Positions 1 to 7,864 of a DNA stretch of 45,980 bases are shown here, one piece after another (positions within the stretch are counted from its first letter, which is position 1; each line of letters starts with the position of its first letter). The DNA comes from an uncultured Victivallis sp. (GTDB taxonomy: Bacteria > Verrucomicrobiota > Lentisphaeria > Victivallales > Victivallaceae), in assembly GCA_944389815.1 (NCBI GenBank), contig CALXNS010000093.1:1-45980 (forward strand), given 5' to 3'. The notes beneath the pieces were generated by a model that saw only the letters and a program-made list of their open reading frames with translations, was not told the origin of the DNA and searched no databases. The position numbers and the translations under genes were made by a program.

Positions 1-2215
1 CACCGGTGCCAAGCAGCGTCCAGTTCCGGTCAAACCCGGTGCCGACGCTCTTCCAGTTATCCGTCCCGTCCGTCCAGACGCCGACCGCACCCAGTTCCGG
101 CGCGTGCCAGACGATCGAATTCTTCCCGGCATTTCCGGTGACGTTGCCGACGGCGACGTGCCAGTCGATGTCATCGGAATTCGTGAGGTAACTGATGTTC
201 TCCCACGTACTCATGTCACCGTTTTTGCGGTACCCCACGTAAGCGCCCTTCACTCCGTTCACAGTGACGTTGCCGAGCATCACCACGTCGGCCTTGCCGT
301 CCGAACTCATGTCGTAAGCGCCAAGCACGTCCCATTCGGCGGGTTCGCTCAACCCCTGCCCCTGCCACGTGTCCGTGCCGTCCAGCCAGAAGCCGAGCTG
401 ATTGTCGCCGCCGGTGTACTGGAAAAGCACATCGCTGATGCCATTCCCATTGATGTCCGACTTCGCCGAAGTTCCCGTAACCGGCGGTTTCGGAGCATCA
501 CCGCCCACGGTGAAGCTCAGCAGACCGTTGAGGAGGTTGAGTTGATAACTGACGCCCGAAACCGTCAGCGTCTGACCGACCGTGAGCGTACCGTAATGCT
601 GATCGGCGGTATTTTTCACCGTGACGTTTCTCTTGAAGAGTTCCGCTCCCTCGGCTAGACGGTAGGTTCCCGCCGCCTGCGTTGTTGAAACCGTGACCAC
701 ATAACTCGGCACGCCGCTGATCAGAGTTAAATCATTGATCAGCGCTCCGGAATCACTCGAACGATCCGAAAGATCGAAATCAATCACGCTCCCGCGATAG
801 GCGGAAACAACCGCCCCCTGTTCGATCTGCAACTCCGTCGCCACGCCGCCAGCCGAGACATACATCCTCCCGCCGGAATAAACCGTCGTCGATGCCACCG
901 TACCGCCACTCGAGACAGTCAGATTCCCGCCGGAATTTACCGTCGTTCCCGTCGCCACGCCGCCAGCCGAGACATACATCCTCCCGCCGGAATTTACCGT
1001 CGTCGACGTCGCACTGCCGTAGACAAACATCGACCCGCGGGTATTCACCGTCGTCGATGCCGCCGTCTGACCGGAATAAAGAACGGCGGAACCATTTACA
1101 TAAGCATTGGACACATGAATCCCGGAGGAATAGTAAGTGTCTTTCCCCAAAGTGAAACCATTGATCGAACCGCCGGAATCAACCGTCGTCGATGCCACCG
1201 TCCCGCCACTCCTGACATGCATATCCCCGCCGGAATGAACCGTCGTTCCAGTCGCCACGCCGCCATCCCTGACATACATCGAACCGCCGGAATCAACCGT
1301 CGTCTCCGTCGCCACGCCCCCACTCGAGACATACATCGAACCGCCGGAATCAACCGTCGTCTCCGTCGCCACGCCGCCACTCTCGACATACATATCCCCG
1401 CCGGAATTCACCGTCGTCGATGTCGCAGCTCCGCCACTCGAGACAGTCAGATACCCCCGGGAATTCACCGTCGTTCCCGTCGCCTCGCCGCCACTCGAGA
1501 CCCACAGCCACCCGCCGGAATCAACCGTCGTTCCAGTCGCCGTCTGACCGGAATATAGATAGGCGGAACCATTTACATAAGCATTGGACACATGAAACCC
1601 GGAGGAATAATAAGTGTCTTCCTCAAACGAGAAACCATTGATCCTTCCGCCGGAATTCACCGTCGTCGACGTCACTACGCCACCATCCCAGACATACATA
1701 TCCCCGCCGGAATGAATCGTCGTCAACGTCGCCACGCCGCCACTGTAAACATACAGATCCCCGTAGTAATTAACCGTCGTCGATGTTGCACTGCCGCCAC
1801 TCGAGACATCCATATCCCCGCCGGAATGAACCGTCGTCGACGTCGCCACGCCGCCACTCGAGACATACAGATGCCCCCAGGAATTCACCGTCGTCAACGT
1901 CGCTGAGCCTCCACTGGAGACTCTCATCACCCCGCCGAAACTGACCGTCGTCAACGTCGCACTGCCGTTGACATACAGATACCCCCAGGAATTCACCGTC
2001 GTCGACGTCGCCACGCCGCCATCCATGACATCCATATCCCCGCCGGAATGAACCGTCGTCGACGTCGCCACGCCGCCACTCCAGACAGTCAGATCCCCGC
2101 CGGAATGAACCGTCGTTCCCGTCGCCGTGCCGCCGGAAGATACGTACATATAATCTGCGTAACCGAGGTTAACGCCACTGCTCACAACACCACTGGAAAC
2201 ACGATAATATGCCAT
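1..2215 (-). CDS. AIDA-type strand-loop-strand repeat surface protein (partial)
   Basis: A large surface protein whose 3' end lies beyond the window; 738 codons are visible. From about residue 22 to 457 there are 20 tandem units of 19 residues (57 nt), of the form VATxTTVxSGGxxxVSSGG. This matches the passenger repeat of AIDA-I/TibA-type autotransporters that are O-heptosylated. A non-repeat module follows (about 458-575). After it come FG-GAP-like stretches with Asp/Asn-Gly pairs such as DINGNGISDVLF and DGKADVVMLGN, likely calcium-binding beta-propeller blades. The start is fixed: the heptosyltransferase gene stops 3 nt upstream, and AAGGAG precedes the ATG within that gene's last codons. 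No signal peptide is visible, because the protein opens with MAYYRVSSG and goes straight into repeats. Any beta-barrel or sorting domain would lie outside the window. The family call is secure; the export route is unknown. Confidence 0.85.
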   Translation of the reverse strand, partial: MAYYRVSSGVVSSGVNLGYADYMYVSSGGTATGTTVHSGGDLTVWSGGVATSTTVHSGGDMDVMDGGVATSTTVNSWGYLYVNGSATLTTVSFGGVMRVSSGGSATLTTVNSWGHLYVSSGGVATSTTVHSGGDMDVSSGGSATSTTVNYYGDLYVYSGGVATLTTIHSGGDMYVWDGGVVTSTTVNSGGRINGFSFEEDTYYSSGFHVSNAYVNGSAYLYSGQTATGTTVDSGGWLWVSSGGEATGTTVNSRGYLTVSSGGAATSTTVNSGGDMYVESGGVATETTVDSGGSMYVSSGGVATETTVDSGGSMYVRDGGVATGTTVHSGGDMHVRSGGTVASTTVDSGGSINGFTLGKDTYYSSGIHVSNAYVNGSAVLYSGQTAASTTVNTRGSMFVYGSATSTTVNSGGRMYVSAGGVATGTTVNSGGNLTVSSGGTVASTTVYSGGRMYVSAGGVATELQIEQGAVVSAYRGSVIDFDLSDRSSDSGALINDLTLISGVPSYVVTVSTTQAAGTYRLAEGAELFKRNVTVKNTADQHYGTLTVGQTLTVSGVSYQLNLLNGLLSFTVGGDAPKPPVTGTSAKSDINGNGISDVLFQYTGGDNQLGFWLDGTDTWQGQGLSEPAEWDVLGAYDMSSDGKADVVMLGNVTVNGVKGAYVGYRKNGDMSTWENISYLTNSDDIDWHVAVGNVTGNAGKNSIVWHAPELGAVGVWTDGTDNWKSVGTGFDRNWTLLGTG
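845..2150 (-). repeat. 20-unit 57-bp coding repeat array
   Basis: I count 20 occurrences of the ACG-ACG-GTx core (Thr-Thr-Val) on the minus strand. They are spaced 57 bp apart, except where two longer non-canonical inserts interrupt the array near 1064-1170 and 1541-1650. The inserts are near copies of each other, offset by 477 bp (159 codons). This indicates segmental duplication of a larger block on top of the 57-bp unit expansion. All changes keep the reading frame. The units differ mainly at the loop positions. Confidence 0.9.
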
Positions 2216-2218
2216 TTC

Positions 2219-3556
2219 TTACTTCTCCTTTCCCCGGAAGGTTGGAATTTTACGGATGGTCGTGATCACCTGTTCGGCGGAGATCAGTTTCGTGCATTCG
2301 AAGTGGCGATCCGTCCCCTTGTGCCGCGGACACCACAGAAAATCAAAATGGTCGAAGTCAAGCCGCATGTCATTCCAGCAGCTGTGGCAGGTGTGATAAT
2401 TAATCACACGGTACGGCGTCGCAAATTCATTCGTCGGATGCGTGAACCCGGAAATCATCACCACCGGCACCTTGCACCCCCACGCCAGCCAGCTCAATCC
2501 AGAACTCAACCCGATGAAGAAGTCCGCGTCCTTGATGAGGTCGATCCGCTCCTGCAACGGTTTGTCCCCCGTCTCGTCCTCCACTCCCCACGGTATGTGA
2601 TTCCAGACCAGACCCGCGCCGTGCACACGCTCCTTGTCGATGCAGATTACACGGTATCCATTCTCCTTCAGGAACTTGATCACCTCGTACCAGCCATAGG
2701 GATTGTTCCAGTACTTCGCCTGACTCGAACTCTGGCAGGCGATGCACACATATTTCTCCTTGATCTTCCGCGGAGCGGAGAGGTTGAAGCGCGGCGGTTC
2801 GTCCGCCGGATCCACCCCGAGAATATAACCCGCCGTCCGATGCAGCCCGATGTAGCGGAAATCGATCGGCTGATGATCCACATCCCCCCGGAAAAACAAC
2901 CCCATGTAATAACACGCGTAGGGTTTATAATTCTTCGTCTCCTCCGGCTTGATGAACGTAATCTCCGGATACTGATCGCGCACCACGTCGGCGATCCACG
3001 GCGTCATCACGCAGATGATCTTGCACTTGTGCTTCTTCTGGAACCGCTCCACGTAACTGAACCAACCGATCGAATCCCCGATCGTCCCCACCGGAAGCTG
3101 AATCATCACCTCTTTCCCGGTCGCGTCGTAGTCGTGCGTGAAAATCGGTTCTTTGCCGCCTTTTTCATGGATAATCAGCCGGAACCGGATGAAGAACTTC
3201 TTCACACTCGTCACATACGCCCCCGGAACCGTGTCGTTGCTGTAGAGGATGATCCCCGTGTCGATGTCCGTAAACGTCACATGATACTCTTTGCCGTTGT
3301 GCGGAAAAAGAATCCGGATCCCGTCGTTGAAGTCGAATTTGATCCCCTCCACCGCGTCCAGCACCGGAATTGGCGGCACTTCGCCATAAATACTCGGCTG
3401 CTTCGGCTTCTCTTCTCCCGACGGCTTCAGCGTTTCCGGTTGCGACGGCGCACGCCCCGCCGCCGGAACCGGAGCCGGAGCAGCAACCGGCGACGCGCCG
3501 GCATTCACGGAAATATCATTGACATTCAAGGCGGGACGAATGGTGAAGTCATTCAT
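2219..3556 (-). CDS. Autotransporter strand-loop-strand O-heptosyltransferase (Aah/TibC family)
   Basis: Predicted cytoplasmic GT-B glycosyltransferase of 445 aa that transfers heptose from ADP-heptose to Ser/Thr of strand-loop-strand repeat proteins. After a Pro/Ala-rich N-terminal segment (about 18-60) comes the catalytic region, with family-typical stretches GTIGDSIGWFSYVERF, YVCIACQSSSQAKYWNNP and FFIGLSSGLSWLAWG. Near the C-terminus four cysteines (C390, C393, C409, C421) form a Cx2C...C...C set that corresponds to the iron-finger of TibC/Aah. The next gene, 3 nt downstream, encodes the repeat protein, so enzyme and substrate are co-transcribed. The start codon overlaps the stop of a doubtful 103-aa ORF (ATGA). 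GAGGA lies about 11 nt upstream of the ATG, which is rather far. Confidence in the family is high; the actual sugar is inferred. Confidence 0.9.
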   Translation of the reverse strand: MNDFTIRPALNVNDISVNAGASPVAAPAPVPAAGRAPSQPETLKPSGEEKPKQPSIYGEVPPIPVLDAVEGIKFDFNDGIRILFPHNGKEYHVTFTDIDTGIILYSNDTVPGAYVTSVKKFFIRFRLIIHEKGGKEPIFTHDYDATGKEVMIQLPVGTIGDSIGWFSYVERFQKKHKCKIICVMTPWIADVVRDQYPEITFIKPEETKNYKPYACYYMGLFFRGDVDHQPIDFRYIGLHRTAGYILGVDPADEPPRFNLSAPRKIKEKYVCIACQSSSQAKYWNNPYGWYEVIKFLKENGYRVICIDKERVHGAGLVWNHIPWGVEDETGDKPLQERIDLIKDADFFIGLSSGLSWLAWGCKVPVVMISGFTHPTNEFATPYRVINYHTCHSCWNDMRLDFDHFDFLWCPRHKGTDRHFECTKLISAEQVITTIRKIPTFRGKEK

Positions 3557-3864
3557 ATACAGAAAATTCCTCTTTTTGATGAATCATGTTCCAATGCCGG
3601 TTTCCGCAGCCGCCGCGCGGCGGAAAAAAATGTGCCGCGACAATTCAATATTGAATTGTCGCGGCACAGGAATACAAAAAATCCGAAGAGATTGCCGGAA
3701 ACAGCACAGACATTGCCATGCACCTTCCGGTATGAAAAATACGCCATCTCCCGCGGTTGTTCTCCGCCGTCATCAAAAACAGCAGAATATTCCCTGAGCC
3801 GGGCCCGCAGATTCTCAGGCGTCCGAAACAGTTCTTTCCATGCATTCGCTATTGTGGCGCGCAT
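3553..3864 (-). CDS. Doubtful small ORF upstream of the heptosyltransferase
   Basis: A 103-codon frame with a good GAGGA site 7 nt before its ATG and an ATGA overlap with the heptosyltransferase start. Both features are typical of coupled genes. The N-terminal ~65 residues look protein-like (charged helix followed by FSYRKVHGN). The rest runs through a 38-bp palindrome followed by a T-run that looks like a terminator and encodes an odd Cys-rich tail. I recognise no family. It may be a short coupled gene, a leader ORF of an attenuator, or a chance frame. Confidence 0.25.
   Translation of the reverse strand: MRATIANAWKELFRTPENLRARLREYSAVFDDGGEQPREMAYFSYRKVHGNVCAVSGNLFGFFVFLCRDNSILNCRGTFFSAARRLRKPALEHDSSKRGIFCI
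3622..3668 (-). terminator. 38-bp perfect palindrome with T-run (terminator or attenuator)
   Basis: Positions 3631-3668 form a perfect palindrome centred at 3649/3650, with a GC-rich outer stem (TGTGCCGCGAC) and an AT-rich core (AATTCAATATTGAATT). On the minus strand it is followed by CA and seven T residues, the layout of a rho-independent terminator. It lies 75-112 nt before the heptosyltransferase start, so it could end an upstream transcript or attenuate the surface-protein operon. A dyad-binding protein site is an alternative. Confidence 0.6.
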
Positions 3865-4412
3865 TCCGGATTCCTCAATTATTCAACCAGGCCCGTCGAT
3901 TTCCCAACTTGCGCTGCAAATTCCGACACGCCTGAAAACACTCAAAAAAGCCGAACGCCCACAAGCATTGTCTCTAGGCTCCGCCAGGAACCCGCAGTAA
4001 TCATGCCAGATAAACGCTCGGCAAGACAATACAGTTGTCCTACCGAATATATTTCACCTGTGATTACTGCAACGATCTTTTTTATCTGGCGGATTTTAGA
4101 GACATTGCTGAAATAGAACGGTTTTCAAAAAGCACGGAACTTGAAGAAATATACTTCAAGCACACTAAAGAATAATCTAATACTGAAACAACTGTTTTTC
4201 AATCCTGAAACATAATTTTTTTGCAATAAGAATCCGATTCCCCCATCTCAACAGCGGAAACCGGACATTCATCCACCATCGGCTGAACACATCGCCCCCT
4301 CTCACTCATGAAAAATATCCATAATTCATTGCAACTCCAGCCTGCAAGCATCATGATGATCCCAATTGGATGTTACCACGGAGCGGGCGCCGTGCAAAGC
4401 CGATTTCCCCCC
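3865..4412. other. Intergenic stretch with interleaved inverted repeats
   Basis: No convincing gene in about 550 bp. Visible structure: a 10-bp inverted repeat GCAGTAATCA (3994-4003) / TGATTACTGC (4061-4070), interleaved with a second one, GCCAGATAAA (4005-4014) / TTTATCTGGC (4081-4090). There is also a 7-bp hairpin CTTGAAG/CTTCAAG at 4140-4160. The stretch is markedly more AT-rich than the flanking genes. It must hold the start of the minus-strand surface operon, but I could not identify a clear minus-strand promoter. Confidence 0.5.
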
Positions 4413-4441
4413 TTGCAATCGGCCCGCAACGCGGTTATAGT
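4413..4441 (+). promoter_or_regulatory. Promoter of the secreted phosphatase gene
   Basis: -35 TTGCAA (4413-4418), 17-nt spacer, -10 TATAGT (4436-4441). The predicted transcript start is near 4448, leaving about a 50-nt leader before the first ATG at 4501. Confidence 0.6.
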
Positions 4442-4500
4442 ATTCTCCGAACCTTCGTTCCCTCACTATCCAGAGAGACGGTGAGGTACGGAGGAAATTC

Positions 4501-5625
4501 ATGCAATATAAAATCGAAGAATTCAAATATGTATTAACGCCGAAAGGAAACATCATGATGACGGCACTTCGATTCAGGATCGCCATATTCCTCGCCCTCG
4601 CCGCTTTTGCGGCATTTCTGCCGGGACCGCTTCCCGCCGATGAACTGCCGCGCAATTTTCACGAAGTCGATCCGGTCAATCGCATCTACCGCAGCGCCCA
4701 GCCGGATCGTGAAGAGTTCGCGACGCTGGAGGAACGCGGGTTCCGCACGATTTTAAATCTGCGCCAATTCCACAGCGACCACCGAAAACTGCGCAACCGG
4801 AATCTGATCTCCTGCGCCGTCCCCTGCAACGCCGGAAACATGAATGAAGAACAACTTTATCAAGCGCTTCGCATTCTGCGCGACCAGCCGAAACCGCTGC
4901 TGATTCACTGCTGGCACGGGTCAGACCGCACCGGAAGCGTCGTCGCCGCATTCCGCATCGTCTGCAACGGATGGAAACCCGAGGCGGCCATCGCGGAGAT
5001 GCTCGAAGAAAAATATGGCCATCACGCCGGAATTTACTCCAATCTCCCCGAACTGCTCCGCTCCGTCAACTGGGACGAGATGCGCAATCGCATTCAAACG
5101 GAAGATGTTCCGCAAGGAACATTCTCCCCCCGGGAGGTGCTGCATGTTCATTACTCCCCCGAACCGTTTCGCGTCACGATTACGGATGGAACCATCGACG
5201 GAACCATCCCGGCAACCGCCGCCGCAACCTCCGCCGCAACCTCCACCACCACCGCAACGGATTCTACAACCGCACTCGCGCTGATTCAACAAATGTGGAA
5301 GGAAAAATCCTGCCGTGCGCTGCTGCTCATTTTCGATTCCGTTCCGGAAAATTCGACGCTGTACGACCCCTTCGCCACGGCGGTGAACAACCTGCCGGAA
5401 ATGGACGGCGCCACACGGTATGATGCGATCCCCGCCCCTCTTCCCGACGACGGCGTTTCCGATGCAATGCGCGCGTTGAACGACCGTCTCGGACTGTCGG
5501 AAAATGCGCCCGCGCGAATCATTCGCGCCGTACCGCACCGCCTCACCTGGAGCGCACCGGATGCCGGTGAGACAAACATTTCCGAATCAGGAAAAAACGA
5601 AGCCCGGGAAAATCCGGTTCAATAA
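4501..5625 (+). CDS. Secreted dual-specificity/tyrosine phosphatase-like protein
   Basis: Cysteine-based phosphatase of 374 aa with the signature HCWHGSDRT: nucleophile C137 and phosphate-binding R143 in the HCx5R loop. The preceding segment (RSAQPDREEFATLEERGFRTILNLR) is typical of the bacterial DSP-like family. A hydrophobic signal segment (about 29-43, ending near ALPADE-like residues) points to export. After residue ~200 comes a second region with a Thr/Ala-rich linker (~238-258) and a ~110-residue domain I do not recognise. Two starts compete: ATG 4501 with a strong GGAGG at 6-nt spacing gives a long N-region before the signal, and ATG 4555 with AAGGA gives a conventional signal peptide. 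I keep 4501 because of the better ribosome site. The substrate is unknown. Confidence 0.8.
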   Translation: MQYKIEEFKYVLTPKGNIMMTALRFRIAIFLALAAFAAFLPGPLPADELPRNFHEVDPVNRIYRSAQPDREEFATLEERGFRTILNLRQFHSDHRKLRNRNLISCAVPCNAGNMNEEQLYQALRILRDQPKPLLIHCWHGSDRTGSVVAAFRIVCNGWKPEAAIAEMLEEKYGHHAGIYSNLPELLRSVNWDEMRNRIQTEDVPQGTFSPREVLHVHYSPEPFRVTITDGTIDGTIPATAAATSAATSTTTATDSTTALALIQQMWKEKSCRALLLIFDSVPENSTLYDPFATAVNNLPEMDGATRYDAIPAPLPDDGVSDAMRALNDRLGLSENAPARIIRAVPHRLTWSAPDAGETNISESGKNEARENPVQ

Positions 5626-6374
5626 ACGCTCCAGCCTTCGGTTCTCAACGCAACCGCGAGCAGTGCCAGAATCGTCGCAACCAGATTCACCACGCCGTGC
5701 GCGATGACCGCGATCCACAAATTGCGGGTCTTCAAATACAGATATTGAAACATCAACCCCATCCAGAAGAGCGCCGGCAATCCCAGCAGAAAAAAGTGCG
5801 CCAGAGAAAAAATGATTCCGGTCAGGAAAAAGGCGCTCACTCCGCCCAGCGGACGCAGCAGTCCGTAAAGCGCCCGCCGGAAGAACATCTCCTCAAAAAG
5901 CGGGATCAATCCCGCCACCGTGAAAATCAATACCAGCAGCAGAAACGGCCGTCCCGACAGAAGCCGGATCAGATTGACGACGTTCTGTTCCTCCGCGTAG
6001 GGGATACTGCAATATTCCAGCAGGAACTGCCAGAACATCGTCAGTCCGGCGTTGCCGATGAAAATCTTCACCAGTCCGCCCGCAAGCGGGCGCAATTGCG
6101 CAAAGGTTACGGGACGAAATCCGAATTTCCGCTTCCAATTGCCCCGCGACGATTGAAACAGCTCCGCTCCGGCGAACATCAGCAGAATGCCGACCGCCGG
6201 CGCCGCAACCATTCCGGCAAGGCCGCCGAGCTGCATCGTCAAAACTTGTCCCGCCAGCCCCAGCAGCAACAGCAGCGCACAATTGACCGGGGGAATCGTT
6301 TCCCGCCACGGCAGACGCCGAAGTGTGCGCTCCATTCCGGTCTCGGAACCGGTCGAGTTCCCGGTTCCGGTCAT
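5619..6374 (-). CDS. CPBP-family intramembrane metalloprotease
   Basis: Polytopic membrane protein (251 aa) of the CAAX protease / bacteriocin-processing family. The family motifs are present: EEMFFRRALYG (the EExxxR glutamate pair), then FSLAHF (first His motif) and VIAHGVVNL (second His motif), in transmembrane segments typical of the family. About seven hydrophobic segments are visible. The ATG overlaps the tsaE stop (ATGA), so it is translated as the last gene of thiL-tsaE-cpbp. Its 3' end runs 7 nt into the convergent phosphatase gene. The substrate cannot be deduced. Confidence 0.85.
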   Translation of the reverse strand: MTGTGNSTGSETGMERTLRRLPWRETIPPVNCALLLLLGLAGQVLTMQLGGLAGMVAAPAVGILLMFAGAELFQSSRGNWKRKFGFRPVTFAQLRPLAGGLVKIFIGNAGLTMFWQFLLEYCSIPYAEEQNVVNLIRLLSGRPFLLLVLIFTVAGLIPLFEEMFFRRALYGLLRPLGGVSAFFLTGIIFSLAHFFLLGLPALFWMGLMFQYLYLKTRNLWIAVIAHGVVNLVATILALLAVALRTEGWSVY

Positions 6375-6805
6375 GGCCGCGTCACCGTAATTTGCCGTTC
6401 ATGGTCGGACACATGGCGGATCGACACATGAATCACCGAGTCCGGCAGGATATCCGCGATCCGCTCCGGCCATTCGACCAGCGCCATCGAATCCGGATCC
6501 GCGAAATATTCATCCACGCCGAAGGCGAGCGCCGACGCCGAATCGGCAATCCGGTAAAGGTCGAGATGGTACAACATCCCTCCCCCGGGCAGCGGATATT
6601 CCTGTATGATCGTATAGGTCGGACTCGAAACCGGTTCCTCGATGCCCAGTCCCCGGGCGAACCCACGCGAAAAAACCGTTTTCCCCGCTCCGAGATCGCC
6701 CTCCAGCGCCAGAATCGATCCCGCCGGCAATTCGCGCGCCAGCGCGGCGCCGAAGGCTTCGGTCTCCTCTTCCGAGGCGCTCAAAATCGTTCGTTCAATG
6801 TTCAT
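6371..6805 (-). CDS. tsaE: tRNA threonylcarbamoyladenosine biosynthesis ATPase TsaE
   Basis: Small P-loop ATPase (144 aa) that works with TsaB/TsaD in making t6A37 in tRNA. The Walker A motif GDLGAGKT is followed by the family blocks FSRGFARGLG, SSPTYTIIQEY, HLDLYR and ALVEWPER, all in the usual order, and the length is normal for the family. The ATG at 6805 lies inside the 3' end of thiL, with AGGG about 9 nt upstream. An in-frame TTG at 6811 is the alternative. The stop overlaps the CPBP protease start. TsaB and TsaD are not in the window. Confidence 0.93.
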   Translation of the reverse strand: MNIERTILSASEEETEAFGAALARELPAGSILALEGDLGAGKTVFSRGFARGLGIEEPVSSPTYTIIQEYPLPGGGMLYHLDLYRIADSASALAFGVDEYFADPDSMALVEWPERIADILPDSVIHVSIRHVSDHERQITVTRP

Positions 6806-7691
6806 ACCCAATCACCCTGTCCTTCAATAAATCCGCCCCATCCGGAGCAACCACCTCCCCCGAACCGGCCATTACCTCCCCGATCCGGGTAAGCGGCGCA
6901 AAACCATCCGGCCACGTTTTCTCAAGTTCCGGCGCCCGTTCCGGCGGCACCGTGAACAACAACTCATAATCCTCCCCATCGCCGAGCGCCGCCGCCAGCG
7001 AAGCACCCTCGCGGCGCGGCACGCGTCCGGGATCGATCCGCATCGCCACACCGGAAGCCGCCGCCAGCCGGGCCGCGTCGAGCAGCAGCCCGTCGCTGAC
7101 ATCGAGCGCCGCCGACGCCCAGTGGTTCGAAGCGAGAAAACGCCCTTCGCGCAGACGCGGTTCGAAATCCAGATGATGCTCCGTCGCAAGCGAATTGCCG
7201 AAACGGCCGGTTACGTAAATACCTTCGCCCGCCTTTGCGCCGGAACGCAGCAGCACCGTCTCCCCGTGCGGCATTTCTCCGAGGATCGACAACGATGCCG
7301 TTTCTCCGGGATTTTTCAATGCAGCAATATCCCCGCCGACGATGGCGACATCATATTTCATTCCGGCATCCGCCGCGCCGCGGCAGAATTCGAGAATCCA
7401 CTCCGCCTCCCGGCCGTTGGCGACCGCGACGCTGAGCAGCGCCCAGCGGGGAATGCCCCCCATCGCGGCGATATCACTCAAATTGCGTTTCATAAGCTTC
7501 GCCCCGGCACGGCGCGGAGAAGTGCCGTTGGAAAAATAATGCACGTCGCCGATCAACTGATCCACCGCGGCAAGCAGCTTGCCGCCGGCGAAATCAAGCA
7601 CGGCGCAGTCGTCCCCGGGGCCGACCGCCACTCCGGAATTCTGCTCCAGAGAACCGAGCAAGGTTTTCAGAATTTCAAGTTCATTCAGCAT
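6795..7691 (-). CDS. thiL: Thiamine-monophosphate kinase ThiL
   Basis: Phosphorylates thiamine monophosphate to the cofactor thiamine diphosphate. The N-terminal block GVAVGPGDDCAVLD holds the metal-binding aspartates. It is followed by DQLIGDVHY, KRNLSDIAAMGG and the C-terminal ALDVSDGLLLDAARLA and GDGEDYELLFTV signatures. Length is about 298 aa, normal. I start at ATG 7691 rather than the upstream in-frame TTG 7712, because a strong promoter -10 box (7702-7707) covers the extra codons. The transcript should therefore begin at, or within about 2 nt of, the ATG, making it leaderless. First gene of the thiL-tsaE-cpbp unit. Confidence 0.93.
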   Translation of the reverse strand: MLNELEILKTLLGSLEQNSGVAVGPGDDCAVLDFAGGKLLAAVDQLIGDVHYFSNGTSPRRAGAKLMKRNLSDIAAMGGIPRWALLSVAVANGREAEWILEFCRGAADAGMKYDVAIVGGDIAALKNPGETASLSILGEMPHGETVLLRSGAKAGEGIYVTGRFGNSLATEHHLDFEPRLREGRFLASNHWASAALDVSDGLLLDAARLAAASGVAMRIDPGRVPRREGASLAAALGDGEDYELLFTVPPERAPELEKTWPDGFAPLTRIGEVMAGSGEVVAPDGADLLKDRVIGYEH

Positions 7692-7701
7692 AATGTGGGA
7701 A

Positions 7702-7730
7702 ATATATCGCAATGAACGGCGCTTTTCAAT
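7702..7730 (-). promoter_or_regulatory. thiL promoter (leaderless transcript predicted)
   Basis: On the minus strand: -35 TTGAAA (7725-7730), 17-nt spacer, -10 TATATT (7702-7707). The expected transcript start, about 7 nt downstream, falls at 7693-7695, next to the ATG at 7691. No TPP riboswitch would fit, and none is visible. Confidence 0.65.
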
Positions 7731-7782
7731 GAAAAATTACACTTAAAATATCATTTCCAGACGAAATCGACGCCTTTGTGTC

Positions 7783-7810
7783 TTGTAAAAGCATGACCGC
7801 CGGTTATATT
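7783..7810 (+). promoter_or_regulatory. asnB promoter
   Basis: -35 TTGTAA (7783-7788), 16-nt spacer, -10 TATATT (7805-7810). It faces away from the thiL promoter across a short divergent region and leaves a leader of about 48 nt. Confidence 0.5.
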
Positions 7811-7864
7811 ATCGGAGAAACAAATCGTACTTGAAATGTTCACTTCAAACACGAGATGGGAATC

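Noticed and set aside
845..2150. Possible CRISPR array from the regular 57-bp spacing
   Set aside because: The units are contiguous, in frame, and translate to a known surface repeat. There are no unique spacers.
2048..4000. 650-codon open frame on the plus strand
   Set aside because: It lies antisense to the repeat protein and heptosyltransferase, which have recognised domains and ribosome sites. The frame is Arg/His-rich and has no family resemblance.
3757..4116. 119-codon plus-strand frame in the intergenic stretch
   Set aside because: No ribosome site, no recognisable domain, and it crosses the interleaved inverted repeats.
7692..7864. TPP riboswitch upstream of thiL
   Set aside because: The promoter lies directly at the start codon, leaving no leader, and no THI-box sequence is seen.
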